Shown here: positions 18,420 through 27,242 of the stretch, one piece after another | How positions within the stretch are numbered: the stretch's first letter is position 1 | How the letters are laid out: every line of letters begins with the position of its first letter | Assembly: GCF_014237875.1 (NCBI RefSeq) | Contig: NZ_JACJVJ010000002.1 | Location: 1,021,300 to 1,085,299, forward strand | Reading direction: 5' to 3' | From: Parasphingopyxis marina | Lineage (GTDB): Bacteria; Pseudomonadota; Alphaproteobacteria; Sphingomonadales; Sphingomonadaceae | Length of the DNA: 64,000 nt | Program-made: the position numbers and the translations under genes | The notes under the pieces: model-generated | Told to the model about the DNA's origin: nothing | Databases searched by the model: none | What the model saw: the letters and a program-made list of their open reading frames with translations, nothing else

Positions 18420-18620
18420 AGCCAAACCTTTCACAAGGAACCGGAGCCGTAATGATCGCCCCTCTCCTTTTAACGCCCCGTGAATGGCGCCGTTGACTTG
18501 CGCGGGCACCTGCCAGTAGGAGGCTCGCGCACCCGGGCCACCGGCCCGCCCATTCATCCGCTCGCCGAGTCCTGTCGAAGGGCGTTTCGGATCCAGCTGG
18601 CAGGTTGGAGGAGTGTATCC

Positions 18621-19910
18621 ATGGCCAATGTCACCGTGATCGGCGCCCAATGGGGCGATGAGGGCAAGGGGAAGATCGTCGACTGGCTCTCCGCCCGGGC
18701 CGATGTCGTCGTCCGCTTCCAGGGTGGCCACAATGCCGGGCACACGCTCGTCATCGGCAACGAGACCTACAAGCTCTCGCTCCTCCCCTCGGGCATCGTC
18801 CGCGGCACGCTCTCGATGATCGGCAACGGTGTGGTGCTCGATCCCTGGGCGCTGAAGGCCGAGGTCGAGAAGATCGCCGCGCAGGGCGTGGAAGTCACGC
18901 CCGACAAGCTCCATATCGCCGAGACCTGCCCACTGATCCTGCCGATCCACCGCGATCTCGACGGGCTGCGCGAGGATGCATCGGGCGAAGGGAAGATCGG
19001 CACCACCCGGCGCGGCATCGGGCCGGCCTATGAAGACAAGGCCGGCCGCCGCGCGATCCGCGTCTGCGATCTCGCCCATCTCGACGATCTCGGCCCGCAA
19101 CTCGATCGCCTCTGCGCGCATCATGACGCCTTGCGCGCCGGCTTCGGCGAACCGCCGGTGGACCGCGAGCGGCTCCTGGCGGACCTCACCGAGATCGCCG
19201 ATTTCGTCCTGCCCTTCGCGAAACCTGTCTGGCACTCGCTCAACGAGGCCCGCAAGCAGGGCAAGCGCATCCTGTTCGAAGGCGCGCAGGGCGTGCTGCT
19301 CGACGTCGATCACGGCACCTATCCCTTCGTCACCTCGTCCAACACCATCGCGGGCACGGCGGCGGGCGGATCGGGCCTCGGCCCCGGCGCGGTCGGCTTC
19401 GTGCTCGGCATCGTCAAGGCGTACACGACCCGCGTCGGCTCCGGTCCCTTCCCGACCGAACTCGAAGACGCGGTCGGCCAGAAACTCGGCGAGCGCGGCC
19501 ATGAATTCGGCACCGTCACCGGGCGGCAGCGCCGCTGCGGCTGGTTCGACGCGGTGCTCGTGCGCCAGTCGATCGCGGTGTCCGGCGTCACCGGCGTCGC
19601 GCTGACCAAGCTCGACGTTCTCGACGGGTTCGAGGAGATCAAGATCTGCATCGGCTATGACGTCAATGGCACGCATTACGACTATCTCCCGCCCAGCCCG
19701 CCCGACCAGGCCGCCGCGAAACCCGTTTACGAGACGATGGACGGCTGGAGCGAAACCACCGCCGGCGCCCGCACCTGGAACGAGCTTCCCGCCCAGGCCA
19801 TCAAATATGTCCGCCGCGTCGAGGAACTGATCGGCTGCCCGGTCGCCCTCGTCTCGACGAGCCCCGAGCGCGAAGACACGATTTTGGTCCGCGATCCGTT
19901 CGCGGATTGA
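18621..19910 (+). CDS. purA: adenylosuccinate synthetase
   Basis: A 429-residue GTP-dependent ligase that joins IMP and aspartate in AMP synthesis. The start at 18621 follows GGAGGAG and gives the canonical N-terminus ending in QWGDEGKGK (P-loop, residues 10-18; catalytic Asp13), and His41 in [11 protein letters not shown] contacts such as [14 protein letters not shown] and the C-terminal VSTSPERED are intact. It is a single-gene unit. Confidence 0.97.
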   Translation: MANVTVIGAQWGDEGKGKIVDWLSARADVVVRFQGGHNAGHTLVIGNETYKLSLLPSGIVRGTLSMIGNGVVLDPWALKAEVEKIAAQGVEVTPDKLHIAETCPLILPIHRDLDGLREDASGEGKIGTTRRGIGPAYEDKAGRRAIRVCDLAHLDDLGPQLDRLCAHHDALRAGFGEPPVDRERLLADLTEIADFVLPFAKPVWHSLNEARKQGKRILFEGAQGVLLDVDHGTYPFVTSSNTIAGTAAGGSGLGPGAVGFVLGIVKAYTTRVGSGPFPTELEDAVGQKLGERGHEFGTVTGRQRRCGWFDAVLVRQSIAVSGVTGVALTKLDVLDGFEEIKICIGYDVNGTHYDYLPPSPPDQAAAKPVYETMDGWSETTAGARTWNELPAQAIKYVRRVEELIGCPVALVSTSPEREDTILVRDPFAD

Positions 19911-19933
19911 GGATCATCGCTCTCCTTTAATGC

Positions 19934-19959
19934 GTCATTCCAGCGAAGGCTGGGGTGAC
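19934..19959. repeat. REP-like hairpin with GTCA/TGAC ends
   Basis: Outer GTCA and TGAC flank the stem CCAGC, loop GAAG, GCTGG. It shares its ends with the REP pair at 14701-14789 but has a different stem, so it belongs to another subtype of dispersed alphaproteobacterial hairpin. Confidence 0.65.
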
Positions 19960-19970
19960 GGCGTGATCAG

Positions 19971-19990
19971 GTTGACACTGGTTGACACGG
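19971..19990 (+). repeat. tandem 10-base repeat containing TTGACAC
   Basis: GTTGACACTG is followed directly by GTTGACACGG. Both copies contain a consensus -35 hexamer (TTGACA), but no good -10 is found at the right distance, so a protein-binding direct repeat is as likely as a promoter. Confidence 0.45.
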
Positions 19991-20075
19991 ATCGGGGTTT
20001 GAAATTCCCGGACTGTCGACCTTTACCCTCCTCCTCGACAGTGCAGTCGGCAAGGGACCATTCGGGCGAAACGGG

Positions 20076-20104
20076 TTTACGATTTCGGGTCATAAGCCTA
20101 TACA
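20076..20104 (+). promoter_or_regulatory. possible promoter of the beta-helix/cytochrome pair
   Basis: TTTACG and TATACA are separated by 17 bases, in the only AT-rich part of the gap. This would give a leader of about 115 bases before the start codon at 20227. Matches are 4 of 6 in each hexamer. Confidence 0.3.
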
Positions 20105-20119
20105 TAACCTATTTGGTTA
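20105..20119. promoter_or_regulatory. dyad TAACC-N5-GGTTA directly after the putative -10
   Basis: A perfect 5-bp inverted repeat with a TATTT centre lies at the expected transcription start, a common place for a repressor operator. It is short enough to arise by chance. Confidence 0.3.
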
Positions 20120-20226
20120 GCTGTAGGACAGCGCAATTTGGCTGCCCGGCGCTCCACGCCGATCGCCATTGCTTACACCCGTGCAAACAGGCTAATTTCC
20201 CCTCAAATAGAGAGAGGGCCAGCCTG

Positions 20227-21417
20227 ATGAAGATTCTTGCCGCCGCCACCGTGGCGCTGCTCGCCTCGACGAGCGCGTTCGCCACCACCATCACCGTCGA
20301 AGCCGGGGACAATGCGCAGGAGCGGCTGCAGACCGCACTGATCGAGGCCGCGCCGGGCGATACCGTGCAGATCGGCGAGGGCCGGTTCGAACTCACGGAT
20401 GGGCTATCGCTCGATGTCGCGGGCGTCACCGTGCAGGGCGCGGGCGCCGACGCGACGATCCTCGATTTCACCAATCAGCAGGGATCGGGCGAAGGCCTGC
20501 TCGTCACCGCCGACGATGTCGTGCTGACCGGCTTCGCGGTCGAGAATTCGGCCGGCGACGGAATCAAGTCCAAGGAAGCCGACCGCATCGTCTATCGCGG
20601 CCTGCGCGTCGAATGGACGGGAGGCCCGGCCGAAACCAACGGCGCCTACGGCCTCTATCCGGTGGAGTCGGAGGATGTGCTGGTCGAAAATTCGATCGTC
20701 TCGGGCGCGTCGGACGCGGGCATCTATGTCGGCCAGTCGGACCGGATCGTCGTGCGCCACAATATCGTGCGCAACAATGTCGCGGGCATCGAGATCGAGA
20801 ACAGCTTCAATGCCGATGTCTACGAAAACATGGTCACCCAGAATACCGGCGGCATCCTTGTCTTCGACCTGCCCAACCTGCCGCAGATGGGCGGCCATTC
20901 GGTGCGCGTCTTCCGCAACATGATCCAGGACAACAACACGCCGAACTTCGCGCCCGAGGGCAATATCGTGGCGAGCGTGCCGACGGGAACGGGCGTGATG
21001 ATCATGGCCAATCGCAACGTCCATGTGTTCGAAAACATGATCGCCGACAACGGCACGAGCAATGTGATGATCGTTTCCTACACCCAGGCGTTCGACGATC
21101 CCAACTACAATCCCCTGCCCCGCGCGGTGTTCCTCGAGAACAACCAGCACGGCAATGCCGGCTACGCGCCCGATTTCGAGGGCGGAGAGATGCTAGCGGC
21201 AGCCGTGGGCGGGCAGCTGCCGCCGATCCTGTGGGACGGCACCGGCGAGGCGATCCTGAGCAATGACGAGGCGATGGTGCTTTCGCTCGGGCTGACCGCG
21301 GCCGGGCAATCGGTCGCCGAAGCGCAGCCGCAGCCCGTCGATCTCCACACCGACGACATTCCCGAACAGCCCGGCGAAGTCTCGCTGCCGATGGCCATGG
21401 AGGCTGCCGACCAGTGA
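20227..21417 (+). CDS. secreted parallel beta-helix repeat protein
   Basis: A 396-residue protein with a signal peptide (cleavage near Ala19-Thr) and a right-handed beta-helix core from about residue 40 to 300. Repeats such as DDVVLTGFAVENSAGDGI, DVLVENSIVSGASDAGIY and DRIVVRHNIVRNNVAGIEIE are typical PbH1 coils. It matches the description of family TIGR03805, which occurs as a two-gene pair with a diheme cytochrome (TIGR03806); the function of the pair is unknown. The ATG at 20227 follows GAGAGAGGG. The gene overlaps the cytochrome start by four bases. The Pro/Gln-rich C-terminus lies outside the helix. Confidence 0.88.
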   Translation: MKILAAATVALLASTSAFATTITVEAGDNAQERLQTALIEAAPGDTVQIGEGRFELTDGLSLDVAGVTVQGAGADATILDFTNQQGSGEGLLVTADDVVLTGFAVENSAGDGIKSKEADRIVYRGLRVEWTGGPAETNGAYGLYPVESEDVLVENSIVSGASDAGIYVGQSDRIVVRHNIVRNNVAGIEIENSFNADVYENMVTQNTGGILVFDLPNLPQMGGHSVRVFRNMIQDNNTPNFAPEGNIVASVPTGTGVMIMANRNVHVFENMIADNGTSNVMIVSYTQAFDDPNYNPLPRAVFLENNQHGNAGYAPDFEGGEMLAAAVGGQLPPILWDGTGEAILSNDEAMVLSLGLTAAGQSVAEAQPQPVDLHTDDIPEQPGEVSLPMAMEAADQ

Positions 21418-22460
21418 TCCGCGCGCTTGCCGCCCTGTTCGGGTGGCTGGCGCTCGTCAGCGCCAGTGCGGCCCAGCCTGGTCGGGCGCCCGTCGCGCTC
21501 GATGTGATCCTCGGCGACACGCTGCCGCGCAATCTTTCCGAATTTCGCTTTTTCAGCGACGGGATCGGCCAGACGCCGAACGCCCGCGTTATCGGCTATG
21601 AGCTCAACACGCCGCTCTTTTCCGACTATGCGGTGAAGCAGCGCTTCGCCTTCGTGCCCGAGGGGCAAACCGTGCGCTACACCGAAGAAGGCGTGCTCGA
21701 TTTTCCCGTGGGTTCGGCGCTGATCAAGAGCTTCGGCTATCCGGCCGATTTCCGCGATCCCGGCAGCCCGGTCCGCTGGATCGAGACGCGGGTGCTGCTG
21801 CGCCGCGAGAGCGGCTGGGTGGCGCTGCCCTATATCTGGAACGAAGACGGCAGCGAGGCCGTGCTGGCGCGCGCGGGGCGGCGGCTGCCCGCGAGCTGGA
21901 TCGACGCGCAGGGCGAAACCCAGGCGATCAGCTACCGCGTCCCCAACCAGAACCAGTGCAAGGGCTGCCACGCGCGCCATGACGAGATCACCCTGATCGG
22001 CCCGCAGGCGCGCAACCTGAACGACGGCAGCCGGCTCGCGCAATGGGTCGATTGGGGCTTTCTCGACCGCGCGCCGGTCGACGCGCCGCGCCTTCCCGTC
22101 TGGGACGACGAGAGTGACGGGAGCCTCGCCGAGCGCGCCCGCGCCTATCTCGACGTCAATTGCGCCCATTGTCACAATCGCGACGGCCCGGCGAGCAATT
22201 CCGGCCTGTTCCTTCAATATCAGGAAGCCGACACCGTCGCGCGCGGCATATTGAAACGCCCGGTCGCGGCGGGGCGCGGCAGCGGCAATCTGGCCTTCGA
22301 TATCGCGCCGGGCGATCCCGACCGGTCGATCCTGCTCTTCCGTATGCAAACCGACGATCCCGGCATTGCCATGCCCGAATTGGGACGGGCCCTGCTGCAC
22401 AGGGAAGCCATTGCGCTGATCAGGCGTTATATAGCGGAGATGCCGCAACCGGCGTCGTAG
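21414..22460 (+). CDS. SO2930/HNE_0200-type diheme c-type cytochrome
   Basis: A 348-residue exported protein with a signal peptide ending near Ala20. Two haem sites are visible: Cys182-Lys-Gly-Cys185-His186 and Cys250-Ala-His-Cys253-His254. The N-terminal half (LSEFRFFSDG, NTPLFSDYAVKQRF, WNEDGSEAV) is the conserved non-haem domain of this family. It is translationally coupled to the beta-helix gene (ATGA overlap), as in other genomes. A periplasmic redox or electron-transfer role coupled to a carbohydrate-binding-like helix protein is inference. Confidence 0.88.
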   Translation: MIRALAALFGWLALVSASAAQPGRAPVALDVILGDTLPRNLSEFRFFSDGIGQTPNARVIGYELNTPLFSDYAVKQRFAFVPEGQTVRYTEEGVLDFPVGSALIKSFGYPADFRDPGSPVRWIETRVLLRRESGWVALPYIWNEDGSEAVLARAGRRLPASWIDAQGETQAISYRVPNQNQCKGCHARHDEITLIGPQARNLNDGSRLAQWVDWGFLDRAPVDAPRLPVWDDESDGSLAERARAYLDVNCAHCHNRDGPASNSGLFLQYQEADTVARGILKRPVAAGRGSGNLAFDIAPGDPDRSILLFRMQTDDPGIAMPELGRALLHREAIALIRRYIAEMPQPAS

Positions 22461-22480
22461 AACGAGTTGAGAGGACAGCG

Positions 22481-23224
22481 ATGACATCCCGCGAATCCAC
22501 CCAGTTCCTGCCGCTCGCCCATGCCGATGAGGCGCGTTTCGAACGCGACTGGAAGGATTGGGCCACCTTGCTCGGCATCGGCGCGGTGCAATGGCCCTGG
22601 CTGCTCCGCTCGCTGCGCGGCGGCACCCAGGCGGAGAAGCGCCGGTTGCTGGAAAAGCTGGATTTGCCCCAGGATGCGCTGCCCAATCTCGGCAGCTGGA
22701 AGGCCGATACGAGCCTGCTCCACAAGATCGCCGACCATATCCTGCACAGCAAACCGCAGCTCGTCGTCGAATTCGGCGCGGGCGCATCGACCCTGATCGC
22801 GGCGCGCGCGCTCCAGATCAACGGCACGGGCCGGCTGATCAGCTTCGATCAGCATGCGGGCTTTGTCGATGCGACCCGCTCATGGCTCGGCCAGCACGGC
22901 CTTACCGCCGACATGCGCGGCGTGCCGCTGACCGAGGCGCCGGGCCGATGGCGCGGCCTGTGGTACGATCATGGCGCGCTGCCCGACGATATCGACCTGA
23001 TGCTGATCGACGGCCCCTGCTGGACGATCCACCCCTTCGGCCGCGGCGCCGCGGCCAGCCTGTTCGACAAACTTTCGATCGGCGGGGTCGTGATGCTCGA
23101 CGATGGTGCGCGGCCCGGCGAACGGATCGTGCGTCGCCGCTGGCAGCGGGACTGGCCGAATATCGATTTCCGCCTGACCCATGACGGCACCAAGGGAACC
23201 GTGATCGGCATCCGCCACGCCTAG
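22481..23224 (+). CDS. Rossmann-fold SAM-dependent methyltransferase-like protein
   Basis: A 247-residue cytosolic protein of uncertain substrate. Motif I is VEFGAGAST (residues 96-104), followed by SFDQHAGF as the acidic post-I strand and DLMLIDGPCW around residue 175, the pattern of TylF/FkbM-like class I methyltransferases. The ATG at 22481 has GAGAGGA 5-11 bases upstream; the longer frame to 22160 is a shadow of the cytochrome gene. It starts 20 bases after that cytochrome and may be its co-transcribed neighbour. Activity is not provable from sequence alone. Confidence 0.7.
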   Translation: MTSRESTQFLPLAHADEARFERDWKDWATLLGIGAVQWPWLLRSLRGGTQAEKRRLLEKLDLPQDALPNLGSWKADTSLLHKIADHILHSKPQLVVEFGAGASTLIAARALQINGTGRLISFDQHAGFVDATRSWLGQHGLTADMRGVPLTEAPGRWRGLWYDHGALPDDIDLMLIDGPCWTIHPFGRGAAASLFDKLSIGGVVMLDDGARPGERIVRRRWQRDWPNIDFRLTHDGTKGTVIGIRHA

Positions 23225-23238
23225 CGCGCATAGAGAAA

Positions 23239-23266
23239 GGGCGGCAGGCCTCTCGGCCCGCCGCCC
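23239..23266. terminator. hairpin between convergent genes
   Basis: GGGCGGC-A-GGCC, loop TCTC, GGCC-C-GCCGCCC forms an 11-bp stem with one mismatch, placed between the convergent genes ending at 23224 and 23288. It can serve both strands, although T-tracts are weak. Confidence 0.6.
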
Positions 23267-23287
23267 GATCGATCGGATAGTGGCAGC

Positions 23288-23617
23288 CTATTTCTGCGGG
23301 TCGGCTTCGACGTCGGCCTCGGCCTCCGCTTCCACATCGGCATCGGCCGCGGCCGAAGTTGCCGCATCGACACCGCCATCATGCGTGCCGGCGCTGGCTA
23401 CCGAGCCGGCATCGGCGTCCGCATCGGTGCGCACCCGCGCATTGGTCGCGGCGTCGAGGCCGGTGGCGGGCGTACCGGCGGAAAGCGCGGAACTGGTCGT
23501 GGTTTCCTGCGTCACGCCGGCCGCTACGCCGGTGGCCGCATCGGTTCCGAGCTGCGCCATTGCCGGCGAAGCCGCGATCGCGAGAGCCGAACTTGCCAAA
23601 ATAATGCTCTTTTTCAT
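23288..23617 (-). CDS. small secreted Ala/Asp-rich protein
   Basis: A 109-residue protein with a clear signal peptide (Met-Lys-Lys start, cleavage after Pro-Ala-Met-Ala near residue 21). The mature part is low complexity, built of Ala, Asp, Thr and Val, ending in alternating ADADVEAEAEADVEADPQ. The acid content suggests a disordered periplasmic or surface protein, perhaps cation-binding. A GGAGGAGA site precedes the ATG. The family is not recognised; the gene 163 bases upstream on the same strand is similar in kind. Confidence 0.7.
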   Translation of the reverse strand: MKKSIILASSALAIAASPAMAQLGTDAATGVAAGVTQETTTSSALSAGTPATGLDAATNARVRTDADADAGSVASAGTHDGGVDAATSAAADADVEAEAEADVEADPQK

Positions 23618-23728
23618 AATCTTATCTCCTCCATTGGTGGAGAGAGAACGGTTGCCGCCCGTATTGGCGCCACGCCTTGCCCGGATAGATGCACGGCTGG
23701 GCGGTATTCACGCCCAGCCGAAAGAAAA

Positions 23729-23753
23729 GGGCGACGAAATCGCTTCGTCGCCC
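23729..23753 (-). terminator. rho-independent terminator after the 78-residue acidic protein
   Basis: On the minus strand a perfect 10-bp stem (GGGCGACGAA with TTCGTCGCCC, 5-base loop) is followed by CCCTTTTCTTTCGG. It lies 27 bases downstream of the stop at 23781, so that gene and the one at 23288 are probably separate transcripts. Confidence 0.8.
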
Positions 23754-23780
23754 TCAAAGCCGGCAATCTCGTCCGGTGCG

Positions 23781-24017
23781 CTATTTGGGATCTTCAGCAT
23801 CTCCGGCGGTATCCGAAGCCGCCTTTTCGGCGTCGAGAACCGCCTCCTCTTCCGCCGAAAGGCCGGTGCCTTCGTCGGAAGCGACAGCGTCATCCTTTTC
23901 CGCATCGAATGCGGCCTGTTCTTCGGCCGTCATTTCCGCGTCGTCGGCCTCGTCCTGGGCCAAGGCAGGCGCGGCAAAAGCCGATGCCAATGCAAGAGCA
24001 AAGACAATGCGTTTCAT
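23781..24017 (-). CDS. small secreted acidic protein with internal duplication
   Basis: A 78-residue protein with a signal peptide ending at APALA (residue 20). The mature 58 residues are strongly acidic and contain two copies of the same unit: TAEEQAAFDAEK (30-41) and SAEEEAVLDAEK (54-65). The ATG at 24017 is preferred because GGAG lies 8 bases before it; ATG at 24023 is the alternative. The family is not recognised. The helical AEE-DAEK units could bind cations or partners in the periplasm. Confidence 0.7.
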   Translation of the reverse strand: MKRIVFALALASAFAAPALAQDEADDAEMTAEEQAAFDAEKDDAVASDEGTGLSAEEEAVLDAEKAASDTAGDAEDPK

Positions 24018-24123
24018 GGTCATTTCTCCGTAAAACCGGCCCCCGACCGGGATTGCGATGCAAGCCCGGTTTCGCCGACGATTCCCATGGGTCCGGCGGC
24101 GATTTTTGTCCAGCGGCAAAACG

Positions 24124-25359
24124 TCAAACGTCGTCGGCAGAAACCAGTTCGTCGCGATCGAGTTCGCCGGTCATGCTCGCGACCGTCGTCGCCACCGCCG
24201 CATCGCCCGAAACGTTCGTCGTGGTGCGCATCATATCCATGATCCGGTCGATACCCGCGACCAGGCCGATGGTTTCGAGCGGCACGCCGACCGCGCTGAA
24301 GACCATACCCATCATGATCAGGCCCGCGCCCGGAATGCCCGCCGCGCCGACGGCCCCCAACGTCCCCAATATCGAAATCAGGAAATATTGGCCCCATGTC
24401 AGTTCGACGCCGAAAACCTGCGCGCCGAACAGCGTGACGAGCCCCAGATACATCGCCGTACCGTTCATGTTGACGGTTGCGCCGAGCGAAACGACGAAAC
24501 TCGAAACGCTGGCCGAGACACCCAGGTTGCGCTGGGTGCAGCGCAAGGTCACCGGTAGCGTCGCGTTGGACGAAGCCGTCGAATAGGACACCGCGATCGC
24601 GTCGATGATACCGCGAAAGAAGCCGATCACCGAGGTTCGCGCGATGAATTTTATCATCGCGGAATACATGACGAAGATGATGATCAGGCAGCCCGCATAG
24701 TTGAGCGCGACAAGCTTGGCGAGGGCGGCCAGCGCGTCCGCGCCGAGCGTGCCGGCGACCCATGCCATCAGCGCGAACACGCCGAACGGGGTCAGCTCCA
24801 TGACGACGATCGTCACCTTCTGCATGATGATCGCGCCGGAATCGAACACCTTCGCGACCGGATCGCCCTGTTCCTTGGCCATCAATATCCCGATGCCGAC
24901 GAGCAGTGCGAAAACGATGAGCGGCAGCACATCGACCGCCGCCATGACCTGTACCGGGCTTTGCGGGACGATCGCGATGATCCGGTCGGTCCAGCTGATC
25001 TGTTCGGGCTGGGCAAATTCGGAAACCGCGATCCGGCTCCTGTCGACGCCGGAACCGGGCATCAGCCAGGTTCCCATGGCAAGGCCCAGCCAGACGGCGA
25101 TCTGCCCGGTAATGACGAAAAGCAGCAAAGCGCGCCCGCCGACGCGGCCGAGCTTGCTGATATCCCCGATCGCGGTGACGCCCGAGACGAGCGAGAAGAA
25201 GATCAGCGGAACGACGAGCATCTTGATCGAGGCGATGAAGAAATCGCCGATCCACTTGATGCTTTCCGCGTCCGGCCCCCAGATCCTGCCGACGATGATG
25301 CCGAGTATGAGCGCCGCGACGACGCGCTGCCAGAGCGGGATCCTGAACCAGAATTTCAT
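24124..25359 (-). CDS. dicarboxylate/amino acid:cation symporter (DAACS family)
   Basis: A 411-residue inner-membrane transporter with eight hydrophobic segments and two re-entrant loops. The serine-rich hairpin YSTASSNATLPVT and the NMNGTAMYLG segment of TM7 are the substrate and sodium or proton binding elements of the GltP/DctA/SLC1 family. The substrate is probably glutamate, aspartate or a C4-dicarboxylate. It lies downstream of an SLC13 permease gene on the same strand (67 bases), giving two organic-acid transporters side by side. Confidence 0.92.
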   Translation of the reverse strand: MKFWFRIPLWQRVVAALILGIIVGRIWGPDAESIKWIGDFFIASIKMLVVPLIFFSLVSGVTAIGDISKLGRVGGRALLLFVITGQIAVWLGLAMGTWLMPGSGVDRSRIAVSEFAQPEQISWTDRIIAIVPQSPVQVMAAVDVLPLIVFALLVGIGILMAKEQGDPVAKVFDSGAIIMQKVTIVVMELTPFGVFALMAWVAGTLGADALAALAKLVALNYAGCLIIIFVMYSAMIKFIARTSVIGFFRGIIDAIAVSYSTASSNATLPVTLRCTQRNLGVSASVSSFVVSLGATVNMNGTAMYLGLVTLFGAQVFGVELTWGQYFLISILGTLGAVGAAGIPGAGLIMMGMVFSAVGVPLETIGLVAGIDRIMDMMRTTTNVSGDAAVATTVASMTGELDRDELVSADDV

Positions 25360-25426
25360 GCGACGCGTCCCTCCCGCTCGAAATTTCCCGCAAAGCTAGA
25401 GGGGCGAGCGGGCCGCCGCAACTCTC

Positions 25427-27214
25427 TTAGGAAAAGAGGAAGGCGATGGTGCAGCAGGTGGTGAACCCGACCGCCGCCGTCAGCGGCAGGCCGGCCTTCA
25501 GGAAATCGACGAAGCGGTAGTTGCCTGCCGCATAGACCAGCGTGTTGGTTTGATAGCCGATCGGCGTCGCGAAGCTGGCCGAGGCGGCGAACATGACCGC
25601 GATGACGAGCGGGCGCGGATCGACGCCGAGCTGGTTGGCAAGGCCGATGACGATCGGCGTGACGATCACCGCGACGGCGTTGTTGGTCACGATCTCGGTC
25701 AGCATCACCGAGAGAATATAGACGACGAAGATGAGCGCCCATGGCGGGACCGAATATAGCATCGGCACCGCCGCATCGACGATCAGCTGGACGCTTCCCG
25801 CCTCTTCCAGCCCAACCCCGACAGCCAGCATCGCGAAGATCAGGATCAGCACATTGCCGTCGATCGAGCCCCAGGCTTCTTCCGCGTCGATACAGCGTGC
25901 GGCGAGGATCGCGCCCATCGCCAGGATCGCGGCGACCGCGAGCGACACGATGTTGAGCGCCGCCAGCGTGACGACCGCCGCCAGGGCGAGGATCGCGATC
26001 GGCGCGCGATCGCGGCGGAATTCGCGCATCCGCGTCTGGCCGACGCCGAGCAGGTTCGGATTCTCGTACATCCGCCGGATCGCGTCTTCGGATCCCGTGA
26101 CGAGCAGCCGGTCTGCCGCGCGCATGCGCGCATTGGGCATATCCGGGCCCGGCAGCTGGCGGTGACGCGTGATGCCGATGATGCGGACGCGCAGCCGGCT
26201 CAGAAACGGGATATCGGCGAGGCGGCGGCCAAGGCTGGGATGGGTCGGCGCGATCGTCGCTTCGACCAGCGCCTCGCTATTGGCGCTCGGCCCGTTGCGC
26301 CCGGCGATGCCCATTTCGAACTGGCGCGTTCGCCGAAGCGACAGGAGTTCGGTCATGTCGGTGCGAATGACGACATGATCGCCGGCCATGGCGATCTCCT
26401 CCCGCAACTCGTGACGGATGAATTTCTCGTCGCGCTTGATCGAGAGCACTTTGACGCGGGTGGGCCGGAGCGCGGAAAGCTCGCCATATTTGCGGCCGAT
26501 AACCTCGCTGTCTTCGGTCACGATCAATTCGGTCAGGAAGTCGGTGTCCTCGGGGCTGCGATACAGGGTTTCCGGATCGCCCTCGGGCAGCAGCAGCGGG
26601 CCGAATATGGCGAGCGTCACCGCGCCCGCGAGCCCGGCCATCAGGCCATAGGGCGATATTTCGAATATCCCGAAAGGCTCCAGCCCCTCCTGCCGGGCGA
26701 CGGCGTCGACGAGCAGGTTGGTCGATGTCCCGATCAAGGTCATCGTACCGCCCAGGATGCAGATATAGGAGAGCGGGATCAGCAGACGCCTGACGGACAT
26801 GCCGGTCGCCGCGGCAAGCCGCGCCATGATCGGAATGAGGACGAGCACGACCGGCGTATTGTTCATGAATGCCGAAGCGACGAACGCCCCGGCGAACAGC
26901 TCGATCAGGGCGAGCCGCGGGCGTTTCGCGGCGCGCGCCACGATCGCGCTCGCGATCGCGTCGATCGTCCCGGTGCGCAGCAACGCGCCCGAAAGCACGA
27001 ACATCGCCCCGATGGTGATCGGCGCGGGGTTGGAGAAAACCGAAAGCAGGTTTTCCGAACTCAATATCCCGAGAAACAGGAAGGTGCAGGCGCCGAATAG
27101 CGCCACGACCGCTGCCGGGAAGCGTTCGAAGACGAACGCGACGAACATGATCAGCAGGATTGCAAGGCCGATCGCCGCCTGGTGCAGTTCGATAAAGGCC
27201 CGAATTTCTTCCAA
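25427..27214 (-). CDS. SLC13-family permease with TrkA-C domains
   Basis: A 595-residue transporter of the DASS/ArsB-like ion transporter superfamily. Two blocks of hydrophobic helices (about 1-200 and 395-595) flank a cytosolic section with two RCK/TrkA-C-like domains (about 205-380), recognised by the VIGRKYGEL, VKVLSIKRDEKF and RLLVTGSEDAI pattern. The symmetric NNTPVVLVLIP and TNNAVAVIVTPI hairpins are the substrate-binding signatures. The substrate may be a dicarboxylate, sulfate or another anion. It begins 28 bases after aroC. Confidence 0.9.
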   Translation of the reverse strand: MEEIRAFIELHQAAIGLAILLIMFVAFVFERFPAAVVALFGACTFLFLGILSSENLLSVFSNPAPITIGAMFVLSGALLRTGTIDAIASAIVARAAKRPRLALIELFAGAFVASAFMNNTPVVLVLIPIMARLAAATGMSVRRLLIPLSYICILGGTMTLIGTSTNLLVDAVARQEGLEPFGIFEISPYGLMAGLAGAVTLAIFGPLLLPEGDPETLYRSPEDTDFLTELIVTEDSEVIGRKYGELSALRPTRVKVLSIKRDEKFIRHELREEIAMAGDHVVIRTDMTELLSLRRTRQFEMGIAGRNGPSANSEALVEATIAPTHPSLGRRLADIPFLSRLRVRIIGITRHRQLPGPDMPNARMRAADRLLVTGSEDAIRRMYENPNLLGVGQTRMREFRRDRAPIAILALAAVVTLAALNIVSLAVAAILAMGAILAARCIDAEEAWGSIDGNVLILIFAMLAVGVGLEEAGSVQLIVDAAVPMLYSVPPWALIFVVYILSVMLTEIVTNNAVAVIVTPIVIGLANQLGVDPRPLVIAVMFAASASFATPIGYQTNTLVYAAGNYRFVDFLKAGLPLTAAVGFTTCCTIAFLFS

Positions 27215-27242
27215 ATTTCTTACCCCTGAACCGGGCAGCTTA

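Larger units (their letters stand above)
19911..20226. other. 316-base intergenic region between purA and the beta-helix gene
   Basis: No convincing gene. It holds a REP-like hairpin (19934-19959), a tandem 10-base repeat containing TTGACAC (19971-19990), a possible promoter (20076-20104) with an immediately following dyad (20105-20119), and GAGAGAGGG before the beta-helix gene start at 20227. Confidence 0.6.

Noticed and set aside
18557-18585. CGAGTCCTGTCGAAGGG as a REP copy upstream of purA
   Set aside because: It resembles a dispersed sphingomonad repeat, but only one short copy is visible here and no partner arm is present.
17577-19676. 699-codon form of the esterase
   Set aside because: The extra part is antisense to purA and precedes a complete signal peptide at 18419.
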